Positions 9,833-26,232 of a DNA stretch of 64,000 bases are shown piece after piece. Position numbers and translations under genes: made by a program. Every line of letters begins with the position of its first letter. Positions within the stretch are counted from its first letter, which is position 1. The DNA comes from Steroidobacteraceae bacterium (GTDB lineage Bacteria > Pseudomonadota > Gammaproteobacteria > Steroidobacterales > Steroidobacteraceae): positions 62,001 to 126,000 of the forward strand of contig JAFMKA010000001.1 in assembly GCA_017853175.1 (NCBI GenBank), read 5' to 3'. The notes below the pieces were generated by a model. The model was not told where the DNA came from, searched no databases, and saw only the letters and a list, made by a program, of their open reading frames with translations.

Positions 9833-11428
9833 TTATTTACGGAACATCGCGAGCATGCGACGAGTGACGGCGAATCCGCCGAACATGTTGATGGCCGTCA
9901 ACGCGAGCGCTGCAACGGCTAAGCCGAGAATCAGCGTGTCAGGCCGGCCACTGGCAGAGTCCGCCAAAGGCGGAGCAACCTGCACGATGGCGCCCACAGC
10001 GATGATGCTCGAGATCGCATTGGTGACGCTCATGAGCGGTGTGTGCAAAGACGGCGTCACGTTCCAGACGACCATGTAGCCGATGAAACACGCCAATACG
10101 AAGACCGTGAAATGCCCGAGGAACGACGCCGGCGCATAGGCGCCGATCAACCAGAACAACGCGGCCGCCACGGCGAACATGATCGTCAGCGTTTTGGCGG
10201 ACATCGGCTCTCCGCCACCACCATGACCATGCGCCGATTTCTTTGCTGCAACAGGCGCGGCAGCCGCCGGCTTCGCTTGAGGCGGCGCTACGGACAAACG
10301 AGGGGCCGGAGGCGGCCAAGTGATCTCCCCTTCCTTGACGACCGTCGCTCCCCGAATGGCTTCGTCCTCGAAATTAACGTTGATGAGACCATCTTTGGTC
10401 TTGCAGAGCTCTTCGGTGAGACGCAGTAAATTGGTCGCGTAAAGCGTCGACGCTTGCTTCGAAAGTCGGCTTGGCAAATCTGTGTAGCCGATGATGGTGA
10501 CACCCTCGCGGACCACCACTTCACCCGGAACCGTCAACTCGCAGTTTCCGCCCTGCTCTGCCGCGAGATCGACGATGACACTACCCGGGCGCATCGATCG
10601 GACCATCTCGGCGGTGATCAACTTCGGTGCCGGCTTACCCGGAATCAACGCGGTGGTGATGATGATGTCGACGTCTTTCGCCTGCTTGGCGAAAACGTCA
10701 CGTTGGGCTTTTTGGAAACCCTCACTCATGACCTTGGCATAGCCGCCGACACCCGTGCCCTCTTCTTGATAGTCGACCGGCACGAACTCTGCGCCCATCG
10801 ACTTCACCTGATCGCCGACTTCCGGGCGAGTGTCGTTGGCGCGAACGATTGCGCCGAGACCGACTGCAGCACCTAAGGCCGCAAGCCCCGCCACACCCGC
10901 GCCGATGACGAAAACTTTGGCCGGAGGAACTTTTCCTGCAGCCGTGATTTGCCCGGTGAAGAATCGACCGAAGTGATGAGCCGCTTCGATTACGGCGCGA
11001 TAGCCGGCGATGTTCGCCATCGAGGACAGCGCATCCATTTTTTGGGCGCGCGAGATACGCGGAACGCTATCCATGGCGAGAACGGTCAGTCGACGCTCCG
11101 CCATCTGCTTCATGAGTTCCGGGTTTTGCGCAGGCCAGATGAAACTGATGAGCGTAGTCCCCGGACGCATGGCGGCGACTTCTTCAGTCGAAGGAGCGCG
11201 AACCTTGAAGATGAGCTCGGAGCCCGAGTAAAGCTCCGCGGCATTGGCTGCGATGCTCGCGCCAGCTGCGACGAAGGCCGAATCGCTGAAATTCGCCGCA
11301 TCACCCGCCCCAGACTCGATCCGGACGGAGAATCCCAACTTGATGAGCTTTTCGACCACCTCGGGCGCCGCAGCGACCCGTTTTTCGCCAGCGAAGGTCT
11401 CCCGTGGAACGCCTATGGTCAGGGACAT
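9833..11428 (-). CDS. pntA: NAD(P) transhydrogenase alpha subunit (fused alpha1+alpha2)
   Basis: MSLTIGVPRETFAGEKRVAAAPEVVEKL; VIGAGVAGLAALGAA; C-terminal TM segments FAVTRRMLAMFRK. Confidence 0.97.
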   Translation of the reverse strand: MSLTIGVPRETFAGEKRVAAAPEVVEKLIKLGFSVRIESGAGDAANFSDSAFVAAGASIAANAAELYSGSELIFKVRAPSTEEVAAMRPGTTLISFIWPAQNPELMKQMAERRLTVLAMDSVPRISRAQKMDALSSMANIAGYRAVIEAAHHFGRFFTGQITAAGKVPPAKVFVIGAGVAGLAALGAAVGLGAIVRANDTRPEVGDQVKSMGAEFVPVDYQEEGTGVGGYAKVMSEGFQKAQRDVFAKQAKDVDIIITTALIPGKPAPKLITAEMVRSMRPGSVIVDLAAEQGGNCELTVPGEVVVREGVTIIGYTDLPSRLSKQASTLYATNLLRLTEELCKTKDGLINVNFEDEAIRGATVVKEGEITWPPPAPRLSVAPPQAKPAAAAPVAAKKSAHGHGGGGEPMSAKTLTIMFAVAAALFWLIGAYAPASFLGHFTVFVLACFIGYMVVWNVTPSLHTPLMSVTNAISSIIAVGAIVQVAPPLADSASGRPDTLILGLAVAALALTAINMFGGFAVTRRMLAMFRK

Positions 11429-11497
11429 GGCAACCTCATCGTTAATGTCAGTAGGGCCGGACGCCCGGGGCCCGCATGATACTCGAAAGACCCGCTT

Positions 11498-14568
<3,071 letters not shown>

Positions 14569-14602
14569 CGCACCGCTCCCTCGCGCTCCGACGCGGGATA
14601 TC

Positions 14603-17600
14603 ATGCCCGACGGCATGACCTCGCCCCGTCACCCACAATTTTTCCTGCACCTGTCGAACCGGCTCGAAGTTCTAGCGGATCAGCTGGCGCATGATCTTGC
14701 CGCGACGACGGGCGATCCGATGGCGCTCCGTACCGTAGTCGTGTCGAGTGCCGAGACGAGTCGCTGGCTGTCGATGCAATTGGCAGACCGTCAAGGTCTC
14801 GCAATGGGCGTCAGATACCCCTTTCTGCGTCGTGTAGTCGATGAGCTCACCACGGCGATGCTGGGCGGTCAGCGCCGTTACTCTCCACTATTTGGCCGAG
14901 AGGCTATGGCGTGGTGGTTCTTCGACAAGCTACCGGGCTTCATCAGTCGTGAAGACTTTGAGCTCGTTCGTCACTACTTGCGAGATGGCTCTGCACTGCG
15001 ACGCTTCGAACTTGCCAGGCGGATCGCTGATTTATTTGATCAATATCAGGTGTATCGGCCGCAGATGCTCAAACAATGGGACACCGCCGACACCGAGGGT
15101 GGCTGGCAAGGTGTGTTATGGCGCGCGTTACGCCACGACCTCGCAGGACAAGAGTCTTTCGTCGATCTTCATCAGGCACTCAGCGAACAAGACGATGCAT
15201 CGGTCGTCACCTCTCGCCTACCGTCCTCGCTCGCGATCTTCAGCCTAAATACCATCCCGCCAGCCTTTCTCGATGTACTTCGCAAGGCATCGGGGCATCT
15301 CAGAATTGACCTATACCTTCTCACTCCCACCGACGAGTACTGGAGCGACCTCCTTACCAAGAAGCAACAACTCAAGACGGGGATCGACACCGATGACCTA
15401 TGCGGCAATCCCCTCGGAATCTCTCTGGGCAAGCTGGGCCGCGATCTACTGGAACAGCTGCTAACCCGAGAGGCCCAACAAACGAGCGAACACTTCGATC
15501 ACCCGGTACGACCTACGTTGCTGGGTCGACTTCAAGACGACCTACGGAGCCTCAGGGACCGCAGCGTAGAGCCCACCAAAGACTCTGTTTCGGGTGACGA
15601 TACCTCCATCGAAATTCATTCTTGTCACGGACCGATGCGCGAAGTAGAGGTCCTTCACGATTATCTACTCGGACTCTTCCAGGACGATGCCACGCTCAAG
15701 ACGCGTGACGTCATAGTCATGGCGCCGAACATCGAGGCCTACGCCCCGTACATTTCTGCGGTATTTGGCGCACCAGAAAGCGAGCTCTCGCAGATACCAT
15801 ATTCATTGGCTGACCAGTCCGCGCGTTCCGGATTCGGAACCGCCGACGCCTTTCTGAAACTACTCGCTCTCGGATTGTCGCGTTTCGAGTCCACCCGAGT
15901 TCTCGGGCTGCTCGAAACCGAGATGTTCCGACGTTGCTTCAGACTGGACGGCGGAGATTTGGAGCAGATTCGTACCTGGATCAAAGAATGTGGCACCGTC
16001 TGGGGCCTCGATGCGGAGCATCGCGCGAGGCTAGGCTTCGGCAATAGCGACGACTTTACCTGGGCACGACTAGAAGCCACGCTCCTCGACGGATACGCCC
16101 TTAATGGTGAAGGCTCGAGACTGCTCAATGACATCCTGCCCTACTCCGACCTCGAGGGAGATCATCTCGACACGCTCGAGCGCTTTTTATCGGCATTCGA
16201 TGCACTCCGATACGCTGCACAGCAACTTCGTGGCCATCGAACACGTTCAGCGTGGGCCGAAGTTCTTCGCCAGATATTGCTTAAGCTAAAGGTCGACGAT
16301 CAGCTTCCAATAGCGGAAGTACGATCGATACGGGACGTACTGAGTGAGCTCGAGCAAAGCGAGCGGTCCGATTCGTCGGAGGACATCACGGCCGATGTGA
16401 TCGCTGAATTCCTCGATTCGCGACTGCGTGAAACACCGGTCTCGGGTGGTTTTCTCGATGGGCGAGTGACGTTTTGCTCGATGAAGCCGATGAGGGCGAT
16501 CCCCGCAAGAGTGATTGCTTTGCTCGGTATGAACGAAGCGGATTTCCCAAGACAGACCATCCGCCCGAGCTTCGACTTCATTGCGATGGATCCCATCCGA
16601 GGCGACCGATCGCTACGTGATGACGATCGCTATCTATTTCTGGAGAGCTTGCTCAGCGCGAGAGATCGGCTGTTCATCAGTCATGCTGGCCAGTCGTATC
16701 ACGACCCCAGAAAGTCGCCGCCTTCAAGCGTCGTAATCGAGCTGATCGACTATCTTTCTCAAGGATTCATATTGCCCGAGTCGGTCTCGGAACGTCTTGA
16801 TATCCAACACCGTCTCCAAGCGTTCAGTCGACATTACTTCGAGATCGGCAGCCCGCGCAGTTTTTCACAAGCTAACGCCGACGCCGCCGCAGTTCTGGCC
16901 CGTCAGGCTCCAAAGACCTACGAACTGTTCACGTCACCGCTTGGAGAGTCCGGCCCCGACTCACGCCGACTCACACCGAGTCGGCTTTGCGAATTTTTCG
17001 TCAATCCGGCGCGTCAACTGTGTGAGCAGAGACTCGGTATTCGTCTCGAACGCGAACAGGACGGACTGCCCACCCACGAACCGATCGATCTCGATGCGTT
17101 GGCGAGTTACCAACTTCAGCAGACACTCGTCGAGTCCAAGCTTCGCGACGACGATCAACCCATTTGGGACGCTGCCCGTGCACGCGGTCGTCTGCCGACG
17201 GGTCCGTTTGGAAATATTGCACAAGAGGTCATCGAGCAAAAAGTCGAGCGCTTCATCGAGTCAGTGCGCACGCAGATCGGTCAACACACACGCGAACATC
17301 GAATTGTCCGATGGGAGAGCGCCCCCTGGACAATCGATGGTCGTATCGACGGTCTCTACGGTGATCAGTTGTTGCGAGCGAGGTGTGCGGCGATCAAAGC
17401 GAAGGATCTCGTCTCGGCATGGATCGAACACCTCTTGGTGAATCTTGCCTCACCCGGAATCACCACTCGACTCGTCGATCGGGATGGGGCTTTTCATATC
17501 TTTCGCCCACCAGCCAAGATCGAAATCACGAATAATCTGGTTGAAGATTTGTTGACGCGTTATGGGTCGGGTCTCACGCAGCCGCTCAAGTTTTTCCCGC

Positions 17601-17848
17601 AATCCTCGTTGGCCTATGCCGAGGCTGCACTCAAGGCGGGAGAGCGTGACCACTGGAGCGACGATGGGCTACGTGCCGCAATTCGGTTTTGGCAACCGAA
17701 TGAGTTCTCCCGCTCAGCGAGCGACAGCGAAGATCCGTGGAACGCGCTGATCTATGGCGATCGATTGCCCTTCGACGATCGCTTTCGCGACACCGCCATC
17801 GCATTTTTTGAGCCGCTCCTCACTCATTTTGAGGGTGATCTTCCATGA
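14603..17848 (+). CDS. recC: Exodeoxyribonuclease V gamma subunit
   Basis: FFLHLSNRLEVLADQLA; MKPMRAIPARVIALLGMNEADFPRQ; operon position before recB. Confidence 0.95.
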   Translation: MPDGMTSPRHPQFFLHLSNRLEVLADQLAHDLAATTGDPMALRTVVVSSAETSRWLSMQLADRQGLAMGVRYPFLRRVVDELTTAMLGGQRRYSPLFGREAMAWWFFDKLPGFISREDFELVRHYLRDGSALRRFELARRIADLFDQYQVYRPQMLKQWDTADTEGGWQGVLWRALRHDLAGQESFVDLHQALSEQDDASVVTSRLPSSLAIFSLNTIPPAFLDVLRKASGHLRIDLYLLTPTDEYWSDLLTKKQQLKTGIDTDDLCGNPLGISLGKLGRDLLEQLLTREAQQTSEHFDHPVRPTLLGRLQDDLRSLRDRSVEPTKDSVSGDDTSIEIHSCHGPMREVEVLHDYLLGLFQDDATLKTRDVIVMAPNIEAYAPYISAVFGAPESELSQIPYSLADQSARSGFGTADAFLKLLALGLSRFESTRVLGLLETEMFRRCFRLDGGDLEQIRTWIKECGTVWGLDAEHRARLGFGNSDDFTWARLEATLLDGYALNGEGSRLLNDILPYSDLEGDHLDTLERFLSAFDALRYAAQQLRGHRTRSAWAEVLRQILLKLKVDDQLPIAEVRSIRDVLSELEQSERSDSSEDITADVIAEFLDSRLRETPVSGGFLDGRVTFCSMKPMRAIPARVIALLGMNEADFPRQTIRPSFDFIAMDPIRGDRSLRDDDRYLFLESLLSARDRLFISHAGQSYHDPRKSPPSSVVIELIDYLSQGFILPESVSERLDIQHRLQAFSRHYFEIGSPRSFSQANADAAAVLARQAPKTYELFTSPLGESGPDSRRLTPSRLCEFFVNPARQLCEQRLGIRLEREQDGLPTHEPIDLDALASYQLQQTLVESKLRDDDQPIWDAARARGRLPTGPFGNIAQEVIEQKVERFIESVRTQIGQHTREHRIVRWESAPWTIDGRIDGLYGDQLLRARCAAIKAKDLVSAWIEHLLVNLASPGITTRLVDRDGAFHIFRPPAKIEITNNLVEDLLTRYGSGLTQPLKFFPQSSLAYAEAALKAGERDHWSDDGLRAAIRFWQPNEFSRSASDSEDPWNALIYGDRLPFDDRFRDTAIAFFEPLLTHFEGDLP

Positions 17849-20800
17849 GCGCCCCGACGGCATTCAGCCTACAGTCGACGCCACTCGATGCAGGGGTCAC
17901 GCTTCTTGAGGCCAGCGCAGGAACGGGCAAGACGTTCACGATCGCCGGCATCGTCACGCGGCTGATCGCGTTAAATGATTTGTCGATCAGAGAGATTCTG
18001 ATCGTCACCTTTACCGAAGCCGCAACGCGTGAACTTCGTGATCGAATTCGAAAGCGACTCGTGCTCGTCACGAAGGAGCTCGTCGAAAAAACGGGTTCTG
18101 ACCCCGTAACCGAGGCGCTCCGAAATTCAGGGATCGAGATCGAAGTACTTCGCCGACGCCTCGATCTCGCCCTCGCCTCATTCGACGAGTCGTCGATTTC
18201 GACGATTCATGGCTTCTGCCAACGCGTTCTTCGTGACCATGCGTTCGAGGGTGACGCGCCTTTCGAGGCGGAGATCCTGACCGACACCTCAGATTTTTTC
18301 GCTGATCTCGCTCATGATTTCTGGCATCACACGCTGCGCCCCGCCTCGACACTTCTGGCGGCGACGGTCGAGGAACAAGGGTTAAGCCCCGAGTCTTTGG
18401 CTGCACTACTCGTTCGGCTGTCGCGTTACCCCACGCTCACCGTACTCCCTTCGGTAAGACGGCCCTACGATCAGACGAGTGAGGCGATTGAGAAGGCCTT
18501 TGAAGCTGTCATGCACGCATGGAGGACGGAAGGTTCACGCCTCTGCGCGCTCTTTGCCTCACACAAGTCGATCAGCAAAAACAAGAAAGACGGCTATTCA
18601 GAGCATAGGCTCGAGGCGTTCCGCGCGGCACTCGACCGCTCTTTACAATCTGGCATCGCCACAAAGGCCTCCCTCGAAGCGATCGAGGCCTTCTCCGAAG
18701 AGGCGATCGACAAGCAACGACTCAGTAGCAAATCGGCTGTCAGTAATCCTTTTCCGCATGAGGCGTTCTTTTCGTTATGCAGCGGTTTCGTTTCGGCCAG
18801 AAAAGAGTGGATTGCATCGCTTAGGGCCGAATGGTTGAAGTTCGCCAAGTCCGAGCTACCGAAGATCAAGGCTGCGGGTCGTATCATCACCTTCGATGAC
18901 ATGCTGACGTTGACGCATTCGGCTTTGAGAGGCCCGCAAGGCGCCGCGCTCGTCACGGCAGTTCGCAAGCAGTATCGGGCAGCTCTCATCGACGAGTTTC
19001 AGGATACCGACCCGTTACAGTACGAGATCTTCAAACGGCTTTTTGACACCCCTGCTCACCGACTGATGCTGATCGGTGATCCAAAGCAATCCATCTACGG
19101 ATTCCGTGGCGCAGATCTCTTCACTTATCTCGAAGCCCGTAAAGATGCCGAACGCGCTTCACAACCTCGCGTTTATACACTTGATACCAACTATCGATCG
19201 GCTTCGAATCTTGTCGCAGCGGTTAATGACATATTTAGTTTGAATCCTGGCTGCTTCCTCCAGCACGGCATGACGTTCAATCCTGCTGCGGCGGACGGTC
19301 AGGCGGGCGAGAAGACGCCCCTGCAGAGCGCAGGCCGGCGCTCAACGCCCCCTATGGTGTTGGTCGAGGCGGCCATCGAAGGTCGCGACGACCAAGTCAC
19401 TGAAATTCGACACCGAATTGCTGCGGACATTGCCACTGAGATATCGCGACTGCTCAAAAGTCATCAACTCGGGAGCCAATCAGTCACGGCAGCAGACATC
19501 GCGGTTCTCGTTCGCTCACACCGTGAAGCCGCCTTGATCGAAGACGTCCTGCGTCGCGCGAGGATTCCGGCTGTCAGACATACCGACGCAAGTGTTTTTC
19601 ATACGGTCGAAGCTCAAGAGCTGCTGCGAATACTCAGCGCCGTGCTCGAGCCGTCGAATGAACGCTTCGTTCGTGCCGCCCTCGCCACGACATTGCTCGG
19701 AGTCTCCGCATCAGAGATCGCACGACTCGAAGGCGATGCAGTCGCCTTGGCGCATTGGCTCAATCTTTTTTCTGATTTACGTCAACGCTGGATCACGCGC
19801 GGATTCTCGACGATGTTCCGCCACTTTCTTATCGCCGAGCACGGCAGACGGAAATTGGCGGAGCAGGTCGGGGGTGAGCGCAAACTCACCAACCTGCTGC
19901 AGCTCGGAGAACTTGCGCAGCACGCCGAGCATAAACTCCGACTGTCTCCAGTCGGCGTGATCGAGTGGATACGCGAGCAACGACGCAGCGAGAGAACCAC
20001 CGCTGACGAGCATGTACAACGCCTCGAAAAAGATGACGATGCCGTCAAGATCGTCACGATCCACAACTCGAAAGGGCTCGAATACCCGATCGTCTTCTGC
20101 CCCTCTCATTGGGCCGACAAAAAAGCTAAAGAGACTCTGTTTCACGATCCGAGTCACGATTCGCAACTGACGCTTGATTTGTCGGAGCCTCCCAACAAGG
20201 AACATGTCGCTCTCGCGGCCCGCGAGGCGCTCGCCGAAGAGGTACGGCTGTTCTACGTGGCCGTCACTCGGGCCGTGCATCGCTGTTATCTCTACGTACC
20301 CGCGCGCAAGGACCCGAGCAAAACGGCGCTTGGCGTCGTGCTGGGCGACGAACTACGGGCAGCCTGCGAAAGTCTCGTGAAGGCCGCGCCACCACGCTTC
20401 GAACTGCGCCCGTTGCATCCGGCGCCGGAGCAAGTGACAGAGGTCATGTCCGACGTACTTCCCGCATTACGCGCACGCGAGCTGAGTCGCCGACCAAGTA
20501 GTGAGCGAATGATTGGCAGCTTCAGTCAATGGGTTGCAGGGATCGCGGAAGAAGTGCCCCAGGATCATGACGAGATCGGCGAGTCCGGCGCTATCCGTGA
20601 TGACATATCGGTCGACACAACTCCTCTAGCGCGCCTGCCTCGGGGTGCGGCAACGGGTATCGCCTTACACGCGGTGCTCGAGCATGCGGACTTTCAGCGC
20701 GTCGAGACGCTGCCCCCTTTGGTGCAACAACACTTCGGCTCGATGATCAAAGATGCTCAAGTGCTCGATACCCTGACGCAACACCTCAGCGCGATGATGT

Positions 20801-21330
20801 CTCATCCGCTTCGCGCAGGAGCACATCAGCTGGAACTCAAAGACGTGGCGATTACAGATCGATTGAATGAGGTTGAATTTTACTATCCGATCAAGCGATT
20901 TGATGCCAAGACGCTCGCATCGGCGACCGCGATCACCTCGAGCCGCTTCCAATTCAGTCCGGTCGACGGATTTCTTCGCGGGTTCATGGATCTCGTATTT
21001 CGGCACGACGGTCGGTATTACCTGCTCGATTGGAAATCGAATTGGCTCGGGCCGAAATCGAGTGCCTATTCGAAAGATCGACTCGACCAGGCGATGAACC
21101 AGAATCTTTACTCCCTGCAATCTTGGCTATACGCGCTGGCCCTTGATCGATTCCTCGTACAGCGAGTTCCCAACTATCTTTACGAACATGACTTCGGCGG
21201 AATTTTTTACATCTTCGTCCGTGGCCTCGATACCAAAAACCCCGAACATGGCGTTCACTTTTCAAAGCCCGAGCCGGCGTTCATTAAAAAGCTGGGCGAT
21301 GTACTCCTCCGCAACGGACTGGCGCGATGA
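17845..21330 (+). CDS. recB: Exodeoxyribonuclease V beta subunit
   Basis: LLEASAGTGKTFTIAGIVTRL (Walker A), LIDEFQDTDPLQYEIF, LIGDPKQSIYGFRGAD, YLLDWKSNWLG nuclease motif. Confidence 0.97.
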   Translation: MSAPTAFSLQSTPLDAGVTLLEASAGTGKTFTIAGIVTRLIALNDLSIREILIVTFTEAATRELRDRIRKRLVLVTKELVEKTGSDPVTEALRNSGIEIEVLRRRLDLALASFDESSISTIHGFCQRVLRDHAFEGDAPFEAEILTDTSDFFADLAHDFWHHTLRPASTLLAATVEEQGLSPESLAALLVRLSRYPTLTVLPSVRRPYDQTSEAIEKAFEAVMHAWRTEGSRLCALFASHKSISKNKKDGYSEHRLEAFRAALDRSLQSGIATKASLEAIEAFSEEAIDKQRLSSKSAVSNPFPHEAFFSLCSGFVSARKEWIASLRAEWLKFAKSELPKIKAAGRIITFDDMLTLTHSALRGPQGAALVTAVRKQYRAALIDEFQDTDPLQYEIFKRLFDTPAHRLMLIGDPKQSIYGFRGADLFTYLEARKDAERASQPRVYTLDTNYRSASNLVAAVNDIFSLNPGCFLQHGMTFNPAAADGQAGEKTPLQSAGRRSTPPMVLVEAAIEGRDDQVTEIRHRIAADIATEISRLLKSHQLGSQSVTAADIAVLVRSHREAALIEDVLRRARIPAVRHTDASVFHTVEAQELLRILSAVLEPSNERFVRAALATTLLGVSASEIARLEGDAVALAHWLNLFSDLRQRWITRGFSTMFRHFLIAEHGRRKLAEQVGGERKLTNLLQLGELAQHAEHKLRLSPVGVIEWIREQRRSERTTADEHVQRLEKDDDAVKIVTIHNSKGLEYPIVFCPSHWADKKAKETLFHDPSHDSQLTLDLSEPPNKEHVALAAREALAEEVRLFYVAVTRAVHRCYLYVPARKDPSKTALGVVLGDELRAACESLVKAAPPRFELRPLHPAPEQVTEVMSDVLPALRARELSRRPSSERMIGSFSQWVAGIAEEVPQDHDEIGESGAIRDDISVDTTPLARLPRGAATGIALHAVLEHADFQRVETLPPLVQQHFGSMIKDAQVLDTLTQHLSAMMSHPLRAGAHQLELKDVAITDRLNEVEFYYPIKRFDAKTLASATAITSSRFQFSPVDGFLRGFMDLVFRHDGRYYLLDWKSNWLGPKSSAYSKDRLDQAMNQNLYSLQSWLYALALDRFLVQRVPNYLYEHDFGGIFYIFVRGLDTKNPEHGVHFSKPEPAFIKKLGDVLLRNGLAR

Positions 21331-22916
21331 AAATAGCGCCGCTTAGCGTCTTTTTGGAGCACGGTGCGTTCACGACGCTCGATCGTCACTTCGCGATTCG
21401 AATTTCGAAAAATGCCAAGTCGGATTCAAGGCTCGCAGGTCATGCTGCCGCGATCGCGAGTGCGATGCTCCGACGCGGACATCTCTGCGCACGTCTCGAC
21501 GAGCAGCCCGATCTCGGTAATGAACTCCCGCCTCTCATGGAGAGCTGGCCGAGCATCGAGCAGTGGAGAGTCGATCTCGCGGCGAGTGGACTCGTCGCTA
21601 AAGATGGCGCGGCCTTCCTGCCTTTGGTCCTCGACTCTCACGGGCGTCTTTATCTGCACCGATATTTTGAATATGAACAGCGTCTCGCAGACGCCTTACG
21701 GGCACGTGTATCAAACGGTCATTTGCGGGTGATCGTCGGTGGGCCGGGCACGGGTAAAACAACCCGCATCCTTGAAGAGCTTGCATCCCGGCAACGTCGC
21801 TCACCGCCGCCGCGTATCGCACTCGCGGCACCGACCGGGAAGGCAGCAAAACGAATGGAGGACAGCGTTCGCTCCGGTGCCCCCGACCTGCCAAAGACGG
21901 CCTCGACCCTACACAGACTACTCGGCGCCCGTGGAGATTCGGCGTTCTTCAAACATCACGCAGGCAATCCGCTAAACGAAGACATCGTGATCGTAGATGA
22001 AGCTTCGATGGTCGATTTGCCCCTGATGGCCAAACTGATCGATGCTCTCAAGCCGACCGCAGAGCTCATTCTGGTTGGCGATCCCGATCAGTTGGCGTCC
22101 GTCGAAGCGGGTGCAGTGCTCGCTGACATTGCAGAGGCTGCGAGCCTCGTGCGTAGCGCCGAGACACCACTCAGCAGATCGATGGTGACGCTCAAAACGC
22201 AGTATCGATACGGTCCGCAAAGCGGCATCGGCCAGCTCTGTGAAGCCATTCGGATCGGTGACGGAGATCGTGTCGTCGAGCTACTCGATAACCCGCAATA
22301 CGCGGATATTCGTTTGCGAACTCTGCCCGCGAAGGACGCTCTCGAATCTCAACTTCAGCGCACACCGACGATCTCAGATCTTCGTGATGCGCTCGCGCTC
22401 GACCAGCCGGAGGAAATTTTGTCTGCTCTAGGGCGCAGCCGCGTGTTGTGCCCTACTCGTCAAGGTCCCTACGGGTTGGACTCCATCAATGCGCTGATCG
22501 AAAACCAGCTCGTAAGCGCTCGCCGAACGAGGCCGGTCGTGCTCACCCGAAATCATTACGCGCTGCAACTCTTCAATGGCGACAGCGGATTGATCACGAA
22601 AGGCTCAAAAGATGACGAGTCGTGGGCGTGGTTTCAGGGGCCGCAAGGAACTGCTCGAAAATTTCCATCCGCGCGACTCCCGCCGCACGAGACGGCCTAC
22701 GCCATGACAGTTCATCGTAGCCAAGGGTCGGAGTTCGATCGAGTGCTCATCATTTTGCCGAACGGGAATAATCCCTTCGTCACTCGAGAGTTGCTTTATA
22801 CGGCGGTGAGCCGCGCTCGGCGCGACGTCGAAATCTGGAGTGACCCTCAGACGCTTCGCGAGGCCTGCTCACGCAAAGTAAAGAGACACTCGGGGCTCAT
22901 CGATCGATTGAGTTAG
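21327..22916 (+). CDS. recD: Exodeoxyribonuclease V alpha subunit
   Basis: VIVGGPGTGKTTRILEELA, IVDEASMVDLPLMAKLI, AMTVHRSQGSEFDRVLI. Confidence 0.96.
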   Translation: MKIAPLSVFLEHGAFTTLDRHFAIRISKNAKSDSRLAGHAAAIASAMLRRGHLCARLDEQPDLGNELPPLMESWPSIEQWRVDLAASGLVAKDGAAFLPLVLDSHGRLYLHRYFEYEQRLADALRARVSNGHLRVIVGGPGTGKTTRILEELASRQRRSPPPRIALAAPTGKAAKRMEDSVRSGAPDLPKTASTLHRLLGARGDSAFFKHHAGNPLNEDIVIVDEASMVDLPLMAKLIDALKPTAELILVGDPDQLASVEAGAVLADIAEAASLVRSAETPLSRSMVTLKTQYRYGPQSGIGQLCEAIRIGDGDRVVELLDNPQYADIRLRTLPAKDALESQLQRTPTISDLRDALALDQPEEILSALGRSRVLCPTRQGPYGLDSINALIENQLVSARRTRPVVLTRNHYALQLFNGDSGLITKGSKDDESWAWFQGPQGTARKFPSARLPPHETAYAMTVHRSQGSEFDRVLIILPNGNNPFVTRELLYTAVSRARRDVEIWSDPQTLREACSRKVKRHSGLIDRLS

Positions 22917-23827
22917 TCCGTCGTCCATAATCGCGCGGCACCCCGTACCCCCGAAGAATCTCCCCATCGCGCTTGCAAGATTCGAGTGGCGAAGGCGTCC
23001 GAAAACACATGTCGCCTCATCAATGACGGCAGCAAAGCGTACAGCTCAGTGACATTGGCCATGCCACCTCCCAAGACGATGACCTCAGGATCGACAAGAT
23101 TGACGATGCAAGCGAGTGAACGCGCCAGTCGCTCGGCATAACGCTCAAACGCGGCGACTGCATCTCGCTCTCCACGACGAGACGCCGTAATGATCGCTTC
23201 TCCGGTTGCTCGAATACCGGTAGCTTCAAAATAATCTCGCTGCAGACCAGAGCCGGATATCCACAACTCCTGGCACCCGATCTGACCACACCAGCAACGG
23301 GGCGCGCCCTTCACCTCTTCCACGGAAGGCCAAGGCAAGGGGTTATGTCCCCACTCCCCGGCAATACCGTTGGCCCCATGAATCAATTTTCCGTCGATGA
23401 CGAGACCCCCGCCGCACCCCGTACCGATAATCACGGCGAATACGGACTGCGCGCCGGCGGCGGCGCCATCGACGGCCTCGGAGAGCGCGAGGCAATTGGC
23501 GTCGTTACTGAGGCGCACACGCTTTCCTAGCGTGCGCTCGAGATCTTGCGCGAACGGCTTACCGTTCAAATAAATCGTATTGGAGTTTCGAAGCAACCCA
23601 GTTTTAGGAGAGATCGAACCGGGAGCACCGACACCGAGACGATCTACTTCAGCCGTTTCATTCTCGATGGCACGAACCAGATCGCGCACCGAGTGGAGCG
23701 CAGAGTCGTAATCGCCAGGCGTTGGCAGGCGCTTACGAACGATCGGCGTGCCAGCCTCATCGAGTGCTGCGACCTCGATCTTCGTGCCCCCGAAATCTAC
23801 TCCCACCCTGATTGAAGCTCCGGCCAT
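22913..23827 (-). CDS. ROK family sugar kinase (fructokinase-like)
   Basis: VGVDFGGTKIEVAALDEAG, IGTGCGGGLVIDGKL, GEWGHNPLPW, CWCGQIGCQELWISGSGL. Confidence 0.92.
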   Translation of the reverse strand: MAGASIRVGVDFGGTKIEVAALDEAGTPIVRKRLPTPGDYDSALHSVRDLVRAIENETAEVDRLGVGAPGSISPKTGLLRNSNTIYLNGKPFAQDLERTLGKRVRLSNDANCLALSEAVDGAAAGAQSVFAVIIGTGCGGGLVIDGKLIHGANGIAGEWGHNPLPWPSVEEVKGAPRCWCGQIGCQELWISGSGLQRDYFEATGIRATGEAIITASRRGERDAVAAFERYAERLARSLACIVNLVDPEVIVLGGGMANVTELYALLPSLMRRHVFSDAFATRILQARWGDSSGVRGAARLWTTD

Positions 23828-23921
23828 GGCGCTATTACACCCGCATCCAGAGGCTCCGTGCAAAAAAAACGGCGACGCTTTCGCGCCGCCGTCTTTTTCC
23901 GGCGTTACCGAACTGGAGAGA

Positions 23922-26195
<2,274 letters not shown>

Positions 26196-26232
26196 TTAAA
26201 TCGATTTTGTCGATCTTAGTAATCGACGTTTT

